A DNA stretch of 64,000 nt from Streptomyces sp. SA15 (GCF_002291145.1 NZ_NTGE01000111.1:62001-126000); one strand, 5' to 3'. Shown: positions 1 to 8,614, counted from the first letter of the stretch. Made by a program: numbers and translations. The notes: generated by a model not told the origin, from the letters alone.

Positions 1-1035
1 CCGCGCCCGGCGCAGGGCGGACTCGACCGTGTCCTCCAGCGCGATCACCTGCACGCGTTCGCCGCGCTGGCCCTCCGACCGGGACAGTTCCTGCAGGTCG
101 CCTATGAGGGAGGCCAGCTCGGTCATCTGCGCCTTGACCGAGGCGAGGAGGGCCTTGCGGTCCGCCTCCGGGATCGGGCGGCCGGTCTCCTCGCTTCGGG
201 TGAGCAGTTCGATGTTGGTGCGGAGTGAGGTGAGGGGGGTGCGGAGTTCGTGGCCGGCGTCGGCGATGAGCTGTTGCTGTAGCTCACGGGAGCTGGCCAG
301 GGACGATGTCATCGAGTTGAAGGAGCGGGAGAGGCGGGCGACTTCGTCCTCGGCGTCCTCCTCCACGGGGATGCGCACGCTCAAGTCCTCTGTGCGGGCC
401 ACGCGTTCGACGGCCTCGGTGAGCTTGTCGACGGGACGCAGGCCCGCCCGGGCGACTGCCAAGCCGGCAGCACCGGCGCCGACGACTCCGACGCCGGAGA
501 CGAGGAGGAGGATCAGCGCCAGTTCGTTGAGGGTGGACTCGGTGCCCTCGAGGGGGGTCGCGAGGAGCAGGGCGACGCCCTGCGAGTCGGATGAGTCGAC
601 GCCCAGGTACAGCGTCAGCACGCGTACCGCGTTGCCGTCCTCGTCGGTGCCGTTGCGGACGATCCCCTTGTCACGGTTCGCGTTCCTGATCACATCCTTG
701 TCGGAGTTCGTGACCTTGACCGTGCCCAGGGAGTCCAGGGCGACGCATGGGTCGCCCTCTTCCTTGATCAGCTGGGCGTAGTCCTTCGGGAACCGGAATC
801 CCCCGGGGTTCGACTGGGCAGTCGGAGAGCAGTTCTGCAGGAGCGACCCGACCGTGCCGGGCCTCTTCACCATTTCCTTCAGGTCACTGTCCACCTGCTC
901 GTACAGCTTCCCCTGCACGATGAACCAACAGGTCACCGAAACCGCCGCCACCGCGAACGCCACCGCCGCCGCCACCAGCAGCGCGAGTCTCGACCGGATC
1001 GGCAGGGACCGGAACCGGCGTGCCAGCTTCCTCAC
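1..1035 (-). CDS. Two-component sensor histidine kinase (3' end outside window)
   Basis: Membrane sensor kinase; 345 residues are visible. A GTG start overlaps the stop of the upstream response regulator (GTGA), so the two are translationally coupled. There is a membrane segment at about residues 17-40, an extracytoplasmic loop, and a second segment at about 170-188. A HAMP-like linker follows, then an H-box GHELRTPL with phospho-acceptor His near residue 262. The ATPase domain runs off the left edge. The arrangement resembles mycobacterial MprB, a cell-envelope stress sensor, and the serine protease upstream in the same direction fits that role. The family call is firm; the stimulus is inferred. 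Confidence 0.9.
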   Translation of the reverse strand, partial: MRKLARRFRSLPIRSRLALLVAAAVAFAVAAVSVTCWFIVQGKLYEQVDSDLKEMVKRPGTVGSLLQNCSPTAQSNPGGFRFPKDYAQLIKEEGDPCVALDSLGTVKVTNSDKDVIRNANRDKGIVRNGTDEDGNAVRVLTLYLGVDSSDSQGVALLLATPLEGTESTLNELALILLLVSGVGVVGAGAAGLAVARAGLRPVDKLTEAVERVARTEDLSVRIPVEEDAEDEVARLSRSFNSMTSSLASSRELQQQLIADAGHELRTPLTSLRTNIELLTRSEETGRPIPEADRKALLASVKAQMTELASLIGDLQELSRSEGQRGERVQVIALEDTVESALRRAR

Positions 1036-1769
1036 TCCGCGCCGCCCTGTCGGAGCACATACCCCACACCCCGAACCGTGTGCACGAGCCGCGGCTCGCC
1101 GCCCGCCTCGGTCTTGCGGCGCAGGTACATGACGTACACGTCCAGCGAATTCGACGACGGCTCGAAGTCGAAGCCCCAGACCGCCTTCAGGATCTGCTCA
1201 CGGGTGAGCACCTGACGCGGATGCGCCATGAACATCTCAAGAAGCGTGAACTCCGTGCGGGTCAGCTCCACCGCGCGCCCACCCCGCGTCACCTCCCGCG
1301 TCGCGAGATCCATCCGCAGGTCGGCGAAGGTCAGCGCCTCGTCGTCCTCCAGGGCACCCGCTCCGGCCGCCGCCGCGTACGAGCTGCGGCGCAGCAGCGC
1401 GCGGACACGGGCGAACAGTTCGTCGAGCTCGAACGGCTTGACCAGGTAGTCGTCGGCCCCGGCGTCCAGCCCCGTCACCCGGTCGCCGACCGTGTCGCGG
1501 GCCGTCAGCATCAGGATCGGGGTCGTGTCGCCCGCGCCGCGGATCCGGCGGGCGGCGGTCAGACCGTCCATGCGCGGCATCTGGATGTCGAGCACGACCA
1601 GGTCGGGCCTGTACGCCGTCGCCTTCTCCAGCGCGTCCACGCCGTCCACGGCGACCTCCGTGTCGTACCCCTCGAAGGCGAGGCTGCGCTGGAGTGCTTC
1701 GCGCACCGCCGGCTCGTCGTCGACGATCAGGATGCGCTGGGTGTCACGGTCGCCTTCGGCGGGGCTCAT
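1032..1769 (-). CDS. OmpR-family response regulator (MprA-like)
   Basis: A 245-aa response regulator. The receiver domain occupies residues 12-125, with acidic pocket DD near 17-18 and phospho-acceptor Asp61 in VVLDIQMP. A C-terminal winged-helix DNA-binding domain follows (about 150-240, ending VRGVGYVLRQG). Its stop overlaps the start of the kinase gene. It is presumably phosphorylated by that kinase. The direct CTCAG repeats upstream of the adjacent protease gene are candidate binding sites, because MprA-type regulators bind direct repeats; that link is inference. Confidence 0.93.
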   Translation of the reverse strand: MSPAEGDRDTQRILIVDDEPAVREALQRSLAFEGYDTEVAVDGVDALEKATAYRPDLVVLDIQMPRMDGLTAARRIRGAGDTTPILMLTARDTVGDRVTGLDAGADDYLVKPFELDELFARVRALLRRSSYAAAAGAGALEDDEALTFADLRMDLATREVTRGGRAVELTRTEFTLLEMFMAHPRQVLTREQILKAVWGFDFEPSSNSLDVYVMYLRRKTEAGGEPRLVHTVRGVGYVLRQGGAE

Positions 1770-1876
1770 GGGCTCGGGTTCCTCGGGTGCGGTGGGACGA
1801 CAGGGGACGGAAGGTGATGAACGCCTTCAGCGTCGCATGTTTCCCGACGGGCGCGGTATGGGACGGGGACGGTGGG

Positions 1877-2062
1877 TCAGCCGCGTACCGTCCGGCGGCG
1901 GGCGCGGGCGGCAGCCGTACGGCGGCCTGCCGGGCGAGGGGCGACCTCGGGCGCCCGGGCCGCCGACGCGGCCGGCGCGTGCAACTCGTACGCCACCTCA
2001 AGGGCGAGGGCGAACCCGGCCGGGTCGATGCCGGTCACCGTGTGCGAAACCTGCTTGATCAC
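1877..2062 (-). CDS. Small hypothetical protein
   Basis: A possible 61-aa protein starting at GTG 2062, preceded by AGGGAG about 10 nt upstream, lying between the protease and the response regulator on the same strand. The first 35 residues (MIKQVSHTVTGIDPAGFALA...) use strongly G/C-ending codons and look coding. The C-terminal half is Arg/Ala-rich and could be read-through of noncoding DNA. I do not recognise the family. It would otherwise be part of a 344-bp gap (1770-2113) in which I see nothing else. Confidence 0.4.
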   Translation of the reverse strand: MIKQVSHTVTGIDPAGFALALEVAYELHAPAASAARAPEVAPRPAGRRTAAARARRRTVRG

Positions 2063-2113
2063 GACGTACTCCCTACTCGCTCTGAACTGACTCGCAACGG
2101 GCTCGGAACGGGC

Positions 2114-3181
2114 TCAGTTGTCGGACCCGCCGGCCCGCAGCGTGCTGAGGTCGGCCTTGACGGTGTTGATCGGGATGGCGAAGCCGAGGCCCTGGCTGCC
2201 GGCTTCGGCGGAGCTGGAGGCGGACGAGTACATCGCGGAGTTGATGCCGATGATGTTGCCGTTCATGTCGATCAGCGCGCCGCCGGAGTTGCCGGGGTTC
2301 AGCGAGGCGTCCGTCTGGAGTGCCTTGTACGTCGTCGTGGAGGAGCCGGTGTCGCCGTTGAACTGCTGGCCGCCGAACTCGAACGGCCAACTGCCGCCGC
2401 CCTGCTGCTGTTGCTGCTGACCCTCGTCCGTCGAGACGGTCACGTCGCGGTCCAGGGCCGAGACGATGCCGCTGGTGACGGTGCCGCTCAGGCCCTCCGG
2501 GGAGCCGATCGCCACGACCTCGTCGCCGACCTGCACGCCTTCGGAGTCGCCGAGGGTGGCCGCCTTCATGCCGGAGGCGTCCTCCAGCTTGATGAGCGCG
2601 AGGTCCTTCTTGCTGTCGGTGCCGACGATCCGCGCGGTGTACGTCTTGCCCTCACTGGTCGTCACCTTGATCGACGAGGCGCCGGAGACGACGTGGTTGT
2701 TGGTGATGATCTCGCCGTCGCCGGTGATGATCACGCCGGAGCCGGTGGACTCGCCGGCGTTCGAGTTGGCGTTGATCTCGACGATGCTCGGGCTGACCGC
2801 CTTGGCGACCCCGGCGACCGTGCCCTTGGCGGCGGACGGCACCACGTTGGTGCTGGTGCTGCTGGAGGAGGTGACGGTGTCGTTGCCGGTCAGCTCCTGG
2901 ATGCCGTACGCCGTACCGCCGCCGATGGCCGCGGCGACGATCGCCACGGCGGCGAGCAGGGCGAGCGGACCGCGGGTGCGCTTCTTGGGAGCCGGGGCGG
3001 GACCGGCGAGAGGAGCCACGGACGGCGGCCCCGGCGGGGGCGGCCACTCCGGGTTCACGTAAGTCGCGGTGGTCGCGGGGTTCACGGTGGGGGAGACGTG
3101 CTGCTGCTCGGGGTACGCGGACTCGTGGCCGTGCCCCTGGGGGTTCTCGTACTCGCCGCTGCCGCGGAATGTCTCGGTCAT
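2114..3181 (-). CDS. Membrane-anchored trypsin-like serine protease (HtrA/DegP type without PDZ)
   Basis: A 355-aa extracytoplasmic protease. A Pro-rich cytoplasmic N-terminus (1-66) precedes one membrane segment (about 72-94) and a Ser/Thr linker. The chymotrypsin-fold domain spans about 118-350 with catalytic His163 (NNHVV), Asp193 (KKDLALIKL) and Ser299 (NPGNSGGAL). A Gln run at about 255-260 sits in a surface loop. The protein ends just after the protease domain, so it lacks the PDZ domain usual in HtrA. It lies upstream of and codirectional with the two-component pair, suggesting an envelope-stress output gene. Confidence 0.92.
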   Translation of the reverse strand: MTETFRGSGEYENPQGHGHESAYPEQQHVSPTVNPATTATYVNPEWPPPPGPPSVAPLAGPAPAPKKRTRGPLALLAAVAIVAAAIGGGTAYGIQELTGNDTVTSSSSTSTNVVPSAAKGTVAGVAKAVSPSIVEINANSNAGESTGSGVIITGDGEIITNNHVVSGASSIKVTTSEGKTYTARIVGTDSKKDLALIKLEDASGMKAATLGDSEGVQVGDEVVAIGSPEGLSGTVTSGIVSALDRDVTVSTDEGQQQQQQGGGSWPFEFGGQQFNGDTGSSTTTYKALQTDASLNPGNSGGALIDMNGNIIGINSAMYSSASSSAEAGSQGLGFAIPINTVKADLSTLRAGGSDN

Positions 3182-3210
3182 GGCAATGAGCTTGTCGCCC
3201 CCCCATGAGA

Positions 3211-3341
3211 GCTCCCTGAGTGCTCCCTGAGAAGCCCGGCAGAACCTCGTACGTCCGATATAAAGACGCTTCTGGCAGCTTGAAGAGCTCTCTCAGAGAA
3301 CCCTCAGCAAAGAACTCTCAGCAAAGAACTCTCAGCCAAGG
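3211..3341. promoter_or_regulatory. Phased CTCAG direct repeats upstream of the protease gene
   Basis: CTCAG occurs at 3292, 3303, 3317 and 3331, the last three exactly 14 bp apart as near-perfect copies of CTCAGCAAAGAACT. Nearer the protease start, CTGAG occurs at 3216 and 3227, 11 bp apart. The cluster sits in the protease promoter region just downstream of the LacI gene end. Tandem direct repeats are what OmpR-family regulators bind, so they are candidate sites for the adjacent response regulator. Confidence 0.55.
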
Positions 3342-3345
3342 CCCG

Positions 3346-4371
3346 TCAGGCGACACACCCGCAGGACCGCCGCACCACCAGCCGCGACGGGAACTGCTTC
3401 AGCCGCTCCCGCCGCGCCCCCGCCACCCGCAGCCCGTCGTCGAGGACGAGGTCCACCGCGGCGCGGGCCATGGCCGGCCGGTCCGACGCGACCGTGGTCA
3501 GCGGCGGGTCGGCCAGAGCGGCCTCCTTGATGTCGTCGAAGCCCGCTACCGCGAGTTCGCCCGGCACGTCGATGCGCAGCTCGCGCGCGGCGCGCAGCAG
3601 GCCGATCGCCTGGTCGTCGGTGGAGCAGAAGATCGCGGGCGGCCGGTTCGGCCCGGCCAGGATCTTGAGGGCCGCCTGGTAGGCGTCGTAGCGGTTGTAC
3701 AGGGCCTCGAAGAGCCGTCCCTCCGTGGAGATCCCGGCCTCGGCCATCGCGCGCCGCCAGCCCTCGACGTGGTCGGAGACCGGGTCGCCGACCGCCGGCG
3801 TCTCCGCTATGCCGCCTATACAGGCGACGTACTCGTACCCGTGCTCCAGCAGATGGCGTACGGCGAGCTGGGCGCCGCCCAGGTCGTCCGTGACGACGGC
3901 GACGTCGTCGATGGCCTCCGGCCGCTCGTGCAGCAGCACCACGCGCGCGTCCCAGGCCTCGATCTCGGCGGCGGCGAGGTCGTTCATGGCGTGGCTGACC
4001 AGGATCAGCCCGGAGACGCGCATCCCCAGGAAGGCCCGCAGATAGTGGACCTCGCGCTCGCCGACGTAGTCGGAGTTGCCGACGAGCACCATCTTTCCGC
4101 GCTCGGACGCGGCCTGTTCGACCGCGTGCGCCATCTCCCCGAAGAAGGGCTGGCGCGCGTCCGGCACGATCAGGCCGATGAGGTCCGTACGCCGGGACGC
4201 CATCGCCTGCGCGACCCGGTCGGGCCGGTAGCCCAGCTCCTTGATGGCGGCGAGGACACGCTCGCGCGTGGCCGGGGCGACCGGCCGGGGTCCGTTGTTG
4301 ATGACATAGCTGACGACGGCGGTGGACGTACCCGCCAGCCGCGCCACATCATCCCTGGTTACCTTGGCCAC
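3346..4371 (-). CDS. LacI-family transcriptional regulator
   Basis: A 341-aa regulator. The N-terminal LacI helix-turn-helix is at residues 1-55 (KVTRDDVARLAGTSTAVVSY, then the hinge-helix region ending VAQAMASRRT). A periplasmic-binding-protein-like effector domain covers about 60-335. The CGC near the C-terminus is unusual for the family. No sugar transporter lies beside it, so its regulon cannot be read from context. Confidence 0.92.
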   Translation of the reverse strand: MAKVTRDDVARLAGTSTAVVSYVINNGPRPVAPATRERVLAAIKELGYRPDRVAQAMASRRTDLIGLIVPDARQPFFGEMAHAVEQAASERGKMVLVGNSDYVGEREVHYLRAFLGMRVSGLILVSHAMNDLAAAEIEAWDARVVLLHERPEAIDDVAVVTDDLGGAQLAVRHLLEHGYEYVACIGGIAETPAVGDPVSDHVEGWRRAMAEAGISTEGRLFEALYNRYDAYQAALKILAGPNRPPAIFCSTDDQAIGLLRAARELRIDVPGELAVAGFDDIKEAALADPPLTTVASDRPAMARAAVDLVLDDGLRVAGARRERLKQFPSRLVVRRSCGCVA

Positions 4372-4460
4372 GCGCGGAGTCTACGCGGATGGACCCGCTC
4401 TGGGCAGGGCGTGCGGCACGCCACCTGCGCCGGAAGGGCCCCGCCCGAGCGGGAGCGATG

Positions 4461-4670
4461 CTGGGGCCTGTCCGGCGGATCATGCCGCAGAGCGGGGTCG
4501 CAGTGACACCAGCCGCTCCGCGGCGGGCTCCCATCTGCCGCGTTGTCGTCGGTCGCCGACGCTCCGCGTCGACTCCCTCCTCCGCCTTGCAGCTGGACGC
4601 CAGACCCCGCTCACCTGCGCTTATTGGTCCCGCTGCTTTCCTGCGACCTGATCCGCCGGACAGGCCCCAG
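4461..4670. mobile_element. MITE-like element with 22-bp perfect terminal inverted repeats
   Basis: Positions 4461-4482 and 4649-4670 are perfect inverted copies beginning CTGGGGCCTGTCCGGCGGAT. They bracket about 165 bp with no convincing ORF, filling the space between the LacI gene start and the glnR end. A partial match to the terminal repeat (CCGCCGGACAGGCCCCA) recurs at 34804, immediately after the helicase stop codon. Small size, noncoding interior and recurrent termini fit a miniature inverted-repeat element mobilised in trans. No clear target-site duplication is visible. Confidence 0.6.
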
Positions 4671-4682
4671 CGCGGGCGCCCG

Positions 4683-5462
4683 TCATGCCTCGGCCGCGAT
4701 CTCCGCACCGTCCAGAGCGGCCGCATCGTCCGCATCTTCCGGCTTTGCCTGGATCGCCTTGGCCTTCGCCTCGTCCAGGCCGCGGTCGCCCTTCTCCGGC
4801 GTAACGAATCGATAACCGACGTTCCGGACGGTCCCGATCAGCGACTCGTGCTCGGGTCCCAGCTTCGCGCGCAGCCGTCGTACGTGCACGTCGACCGTCC
4901 GGGTGCCACCGAAGTAGTCGTACCCCCAGACCTCCTGGAGGAGCTGCGCGCGCGTGAAGACGCGGCCCGGGTGCTGGGCGAGGTACTTCAGGAGCTCGAA
5001 CTCCTTGAAGGTGAGGTCGAGGACCCGGCCCTTCAGCTTGGCGGAGTAGGTCGCCTCGTCGACCGACAGGTCGCCGTTGCGGATCTCCATGGGGGAGTCG
5101 TCGTTGACGATCTGCTGGCGGCCCATGGCCAGGCGCAGGCGCGCCTCGACCTCCGCCGGTCCGGCGGTGTCGAGCAGGACGTCGTCGATGCCCCAGTCGG
5201 CGGTGACGGCGGCGAGCCCGCCCTCCGTCACGACGAGGATGAGAGGACAGCCGGGCCCGGTGGACCGCAGCAGCTGGCACAGGCTGCGGACCTGCGGAAG
5301 GTCACGCCGCCCGTCGATGAGAATGACGTCGGCACCGGGGGTGTCGACGAGAGCGGGTCCCTCCGCCGGGGCCACGCGCACGTTGTGCAGCAGCAGACCG
5401 AGTGCGGGGAGCACCTCCGTGGACGGCTGGAGAGCGTTGGTCAGGAGCAGCAGAGAACTCAT
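4683..5462 (-). CDS. glnR: GlnR, OmpR-type global nitrogen regulator
   Basis: A 259-aa regulator matching Streptomyces GlnR from its start MSSLLLLTNALQPSTEVLPA. The receiver-like domain is atypical (about 1-115) and the winged-helix domain (about 130-225, RVLDLTFKEFELLKYLAQHP) contacts DNA. GlnR activates or represses glnA, amtB, nirB and other nitrogen genes. ATG 5462 is chosen because AGGAGGAA lies just upstream; an upstream in-frame start exists but has no comparable site. No cognate kinase is adjacent, as is normal for this orphan regulator. The C-terminal tail is Ala/Asp/Glu-rich. Confidence 0.95.
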   Translation of the reverse strand: MSSLLLLTNALQPSTEVLPALGLLLHNVRVAPAEGPALVDTPGADVILIDGRRDLPQVRSLCQLLRSTGPGCPLILVVTEGGLAAVTADWGIDDVLLDTAGPAEVEARLRLAMGRQQIVNDDSPMEIRNGDLSVDEATYSAKLKGRVLDLTFKEFELLKYLAQHPGRVFTRAQLLQEVWGYDYFGGTRTVDVHVRRLRAKLGPEHESLIGTVRNVGYRFVTPEKGDRGLDEAKAKAIQAKPEDADDAAALDGAEIAAEA

Positions 5463-5627
5463 ACGTCTGGTTCCTCCTCGGTCCCTGCGAGGACGTTTAC
5501 GGCCATGCTCTGCGATCCCGGGGCCCCGTACACCTGCGGTTTCCCGCGTCGTATACAACGCTTCCGAAAGCACAAAAGGACCCGGGGGCTACGCTGCCCG
5601 AGTCCTCTGCCCAGCAGAATAGCCCAC

Positions 5628-6515
5628 ATGAGCACTACTCCGGCAGGTCATGTGGCCCGATCCACCGTTCGTCCGCACTCTGAGACGAGCAGAACTACCC
5701 CTATACGGACGTTTCTGCACACCACCGATGGTGTGACGATCGATTCCGTATACGACCCGGGGGGCGTCGTATACGACGCTTCACGGCCACCTGCCCGTGA
5801 CCTGGCGTTCGTGATCGCGCACGGCTTCACCGGCGATGTGGACCGCCCGCACGTACGGCGGGTGGTGAAGGCGTTCACCCAGTACGGAGCCGTGGTCTCG
5901 TTCTCCTTCCGGGGCCACGGAGCCTCCGGCGGGCGCTCGACGGTCGGCGACCGGGAGGTCCTGGATCTGGCGGCGGCCGTGCAGTGGGCCCGCTCGCGCG
6001 GCCACGCGCGCGTGGTCACCGTCGGCTTCTCCATGGGCGGCTCGGTGGTGCTGCGGCACGCGGCGCTGTACGGGGCGCGGCATGGGGGGCGGAATGAGGG
6101 GCGCACGGAAGCGCGCGGGGAAGCGCACACGGATGCGGTGGTCTCTGTGAGTGCGCCCGCACGCTGGTACTACCGGGGTACGGCCCCGATGCGCCGGCTC
6201 CACTGGCTCGTGACCCGCCCCGAGGGCCGCCTCGTCGGCCGCTACGGCTTCCGGACGCGGATCCACCACCGGGAGTGGAACCCGGTCCCGCTGTCTCCCG
6301 TCGAGGCGGTCCCGAGGATCGCCCCGACCCCACTGCTGATCGTGCACGGCGAGATGGACGGCTACTTCCCGGTCGACCACCCGCGCATGCTGGCCGCCGC
6401 AGCCGGTGACCACGGCGAACTCTGGCTGGAGCCGGGCATGGGGCACGCGGAGCACGCGGCGGACGACGGGCTGCTGGGGCGGATCGGGGACTGGGCTGTC
6501 GGACAGTCCGGCTAG
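5628..6515 (+). CDS. Alpha/beta hydrolase
   Basis: A 295-aa alpha/beta hydrolase-fold protein. The oxyanion segment is AHGFTGD (about 64-70). The nucleophile elbow GFSMGG puts Ser135 at the active site. An Asp in VHGEMDGYFP and a His in GMGHAEHA complete a likely triad. It diverges from glnR with 165 bp between starts. The segment at about 150-170 (GGRNEGRTEARGEAH) is a low-complexity insertion. ATG 5628 is the first start giving the conserved N-terminus, but its ribosome-binding site is weak. The substrate is unknown. Confidence 0.85.
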   Translation: MSTTPAGHVARSTVRPHSETSRTTPIRTFLHTTDGVTIDSVYDPGGVVYDASRPPARDLAFVIAHGFTGDVDRPHVRRVVKAFTQYGAVVSFSFRGHGASGGRSTVGDREVLDLAAAVQWARSRGHARVVTVGFSMGGSVVLRHAALYGARHGGRNEGRTEARGEAHTDAVVSVSAPARWYYRGTAPMRRLHWLVTRPEGRLVGRYGFRTRIHHREWNPVPLSPVEAVPRIAPTPLLIVHGEMDGYFPVDHPRMLAAAAGDHGELWLEPGMGHAEHAADDGLLGRIGDWAVGQSG

Positions 6516-6552
6516 CCTGACGGTGTACACCACCGACTGATTGAGGAACCGG

Positions 6553-6807
6553 ATGCCAAAGGTCACGGTGCGCTACTGGGCGGCCGCGAAGGCCGCGGCC
6601 GGGATCGCCGAGGAGCCGTTCGACGCGGACACGCTCGCCGAGGCGCTCGACGAGGTGCGCGGGCGACACCCCGGTGAACTGGTGCGCGTCCTGCAGCGAT
6701 GCTCGTTCCTCGTCGACGGTGACCCCGTGGGCACCCGCGGACATGAGACGGTACGGCTGGCCGACGGCGGCACGGTCGAGGTGCTCCCGCCGTTCGCAGG
6801 AGGGTGA
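6553..6807 (+). CDS. MoaD/ThiS family small sulfur-carrier-like protein
   Basis: An 84-aa beta-grasp protein (VTVRYWAAAKAAAG...VEVLPPFAGG) ending in the C-terminal Gly-Gly that E1-like enzymes adenylate and convert to a thiocarboxylate. MoaD and ThiS family members donate sulfur in molybdopterin or thiazole synthesis. ATG 6553 is preferred over TTG 6541 because GAGGAACC precedes it. The stop nearly touches the next gene. With no moa or thi genes adjacent, the pathway cannot be assigned. Confidence 0.85.
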   Translation: MPKVTVRYWAAAKAAAGIAEEPFDADTLAEALDEVRGRHPGELVRVLQRCSFLVDGDPVGTRGHETVRLADGGTVEVLPPFAGG

Positions 6808-6809
6808 GG

Positions 6810-7937
6810 ATGACCGACCAGCCGTATGAGGGACCGTACGAGGGGCAGTACCCGCAGGGGTACGACCCGTACCAGCAGCAGAGGCACCAGGCCCAGCAAG
6901 GCCGGCACAGCCGGCAGGGCCAGGCGTGGCCCGGGAACCAGGCGTACGAGGACCCGCAAGCCGCTCAGCAGTACACGCAGCAGTGGCAGGGGCAGACCTG
7001 GGAGACGCAGGCGCACGCGCCGGTGTCCGCGGCCGAGACCGCGTATGTGCCGCAGCAGGCGCCCGCGTACCCCTCGTACGAGGCTTATGAGGCGCGGCAG
7101 CCGCAGGCCCGCCCGCCGCAGCCGCCCGCGTCCGAAGAGGGCCCGGCCTACGGCCCCGCCACCGTCGTCGGCAACGCCCGCGTCACCGACGCCCAGCGCG
7201 CCCGGCTGGAAGGCCGTTCCCCGATCATCGAGCCCGGCATGCAGCCCGCCGCGCTCACCGCGCTTCTCGGCCTGCTCCTCTCCGGTACGGCGGCCATCGG
7301 GTCGTACGCCCTCCTCGTACCGCTCGTCGTCCTCCAGGCCGTCACGGCCGCGGGCTGGTTCCGGCTGAACGGCATGTGGCCCGCCCGGCAGGGCATCGCC
7401 CTGGCCTTCGCGGGCGGGCTCACCGCGGACGCGGTGCTGCTGGTGGCGGGCCGCGAGCACGGGCCCGCCGCGATCCTCGGCACGCTGGGCGTGTGGGTAC
7501 TGCTCGCCCTCGTCCTGCAACTGCGCTCGCACGCCGACCCGGACGAGCGGATGTACGGCCTCATGGCGAGCGTCGCCTCGGCGGCCCTGGCCATCGTCGC
7601 GGCCGGCCACCTCGCGGCCGAGCCGGAGGCGGTCACGGTCGGCGCGGTGGCGGTGGCGATCGCCCTCCTGGCCCGCGCACTGCCCCTCCCGACCCCGGCC
7701 TCCGTGATCGTCTCTCTGCTCGCCGCGGCGGGGGCGGGGATCGCGGTGGGCGGGATGACGGGCGTGGGGGCGGACGGGGCGATGCTGGGGCTGGGGGCGG
7801 CGGTCTGCGCGCTGATCGGCCACCGGGTGGCGAGCTACGACTACCCGTCGAAGTTCGTGCACTTCACGGCGGGGGTGGCGTTGCCGCTGGCTGCGGCGGC
7901 GCCGGCGGTTTATGTGCTGGGGCGGGCGCTGGGCTGA
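6810..7937 (+). CDS. Multi-spanning integral membrane protein of unknown function
   Basis: A 375-aa protein. The N-terminal ~130 residues are Gln/Tyr/Pro-rich and hydrophilic (GYDPYQQQ repeats), with no signal peptide. The remainder contains about eight to ten hydrophobic helices, beginning near ALTALLGLLLSGTAAIGSYALL. AGGAGG at 6798-6803 is six bases from ATG 6810, which fixes that start over GTG 6804. It is tightly coupled to the MoaD/ThiS-like gene. The tail resembles low-complexity cytoplasmic tails of actinobacterial cell-wall or division proteins, but I do not recognise the family. Confidence 0.8.
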   Translation: MTDQPYEGPYEGQYPQGYDPYQQQRHQAQQGRHSRQGQAWPGNQAYEDPQAAQQYTQQWQGQTWETQAHAPVSAAETAYVPQQAPAYPSYEAYEARQPQARPPQPPASEEGPAYGPATVVGNARVTDAQRARLEGRSPIIEPGMQPAALTALLGLLLSGTAAIGSYALLVPLVVLQAVTAAGWFRLNGMWPARQGIALAFAGGLTADAVLLVAGREHGPAAILGTLGVWVLLALVLQLRSHADPDERMYGLMASVASAALAIVAAGHLAAEPEAVTVGAVAVAIALLARALPLPTPASVIVSLLAAAGAGIAVGGMTGVGADGAMLGLGAAVCALIGHRVASYDYPSKFVHFTAGVALPLAAAAPAVYVLGRALG

Positions 7938-7970
7938 GGGGGCGGGCCCGGGGGCGGAGCCCCCAGAGGG

Positions 7971-8237
7971 TCACCTCGACCGCGGCCGTTTCTTGCCGTC
8001 CAGCTCGTCCCACCACTCGTCGGACTTCGGGTCGCCGGACGGGTCGTCCCACCAGCGGTCCTCGGGGCCGCGGCGGTTGGCGACCATCGCGGCGAGGGGC
8101 GGGATGACCATGGCGATCACGCACATGCCGACGGCCACGGGGATCGACCAGAGGCGTACGACACCCCAGGCCAGGACGAAGAGGCCGATGCAGATCCCCA
8201 TCATGGCGAAGTAGCGATGACGGCGCTGTGCGTACAT
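7971..8237 (-). CDS. DUF3099 small membrane protein
   Basis: An 88-aa protein with two predicted transmembrane helices (about 9-27 and 32-52). A hydrophilic tail rich in Trp/Asp follows (EDRWWDDPSGDPKSDEWWDEL). This pattern matches the actinobacterial DUF3099 family; function is unknown. It converges on the preceding membrane gene, separated by a short GC-rich stem (GGGGGC/GCCCCC) that may act as terminator. Confidence 0.8.
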   Translation of the reverse strand: MYAQRRHRYFAMMGICIGLFVLAWGVVRLWSIPVAVGMCVIAMVIPPLAAMVANRRGPEDRWWDDPSGDPKSDEWWDELDGKKRPRSR

Positions 8238-8263
8238 GCCTCCAGCGTAGGTCGGGGCACGCC

Positions 8264-8308
8264 GAAGGGCCGCACCTCAGGAGTCCGACCCGCGAGGTGC
8301 GGCCCTTC
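8264..8308. terminator. Terminator hairpin after DUF1416 gene
   Basis: A perfect 15-bp stem GAAGGGCCGCACCTC (8264-8278) pairs with its complement at 8294-8308 across a 15-nt loop. It lies just downstream of the sulfurtransferase-DUF1416 unit and upstream of the DUF3099 gene. It lacks a U-tract, as is common in Streptomyces. Confidence 0.8.
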
Positions 8309-8326
8309 AGGCGTTCGAGTCGTGCC

Positions 8327-8614
8327 TCAGACCGCGATCGCGACCTCGGCCAGGCCGCCCTGCTGGGCGACGACCGTGCGGTCGGCGGTGGCGCCGGGTA
8401 CGAGGGCGCGGACGGTCCAGGTGCCCTCGGCCGCGTAGAAACGGAACTGTCCGGTGGCGGAGGTCGGGACCTCCGCGGTGAACTCGCCGGTCGAGTCCAG
8501 CAGGCGGACGTAGCCGGTCACCGGCTCGCCGTCGCGCGTCACCTGACCCTGGATCGTGGTCTCACCGGGCTTGATCGTCGAGGCGTCCGGGCCGCCGGCC
8601 TTCGCTCCACACAT
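8327..8614 (-). CDS. DUF1416 domain protein
   Basis: A 95-aa protein (MCGAKAGGPDASTIKPGETTI...) of the actinobacterial DUF1416 family, which typically sits next to a thiosulfate sulfurtransferase as here. The sequence looks like a small beta-sandwich with a carboxypeptidase-regulatory-like fold. Cys2 near the N-terminus is a candidate functional residue. ATG 8614 has AGGAGACGAC upstream. The 41-bp gap to the sulfurtransferase indicates cotranscription. A sulfur-metabolism role is inferred from context only. Confidence 0.88.
   Translation of the reverse strand: MCGAKAGGPDASTIKPGETTIQGQVTRDGEPVTGYVRLLDSTGEFTAEVPTSATGQFRFYAAEGTWTVRALVPGATADRTVVAQQGGLAEVAIAV

Noticed and set aside
4389..6515. 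A 708-codon open frame covering glnR antisense and the alpha/beta hydrolase
   Set aside because: The first ~410 codons lie opposite glnR and show no domain. Only the part from ATG 5628 codes for the hydrolase.
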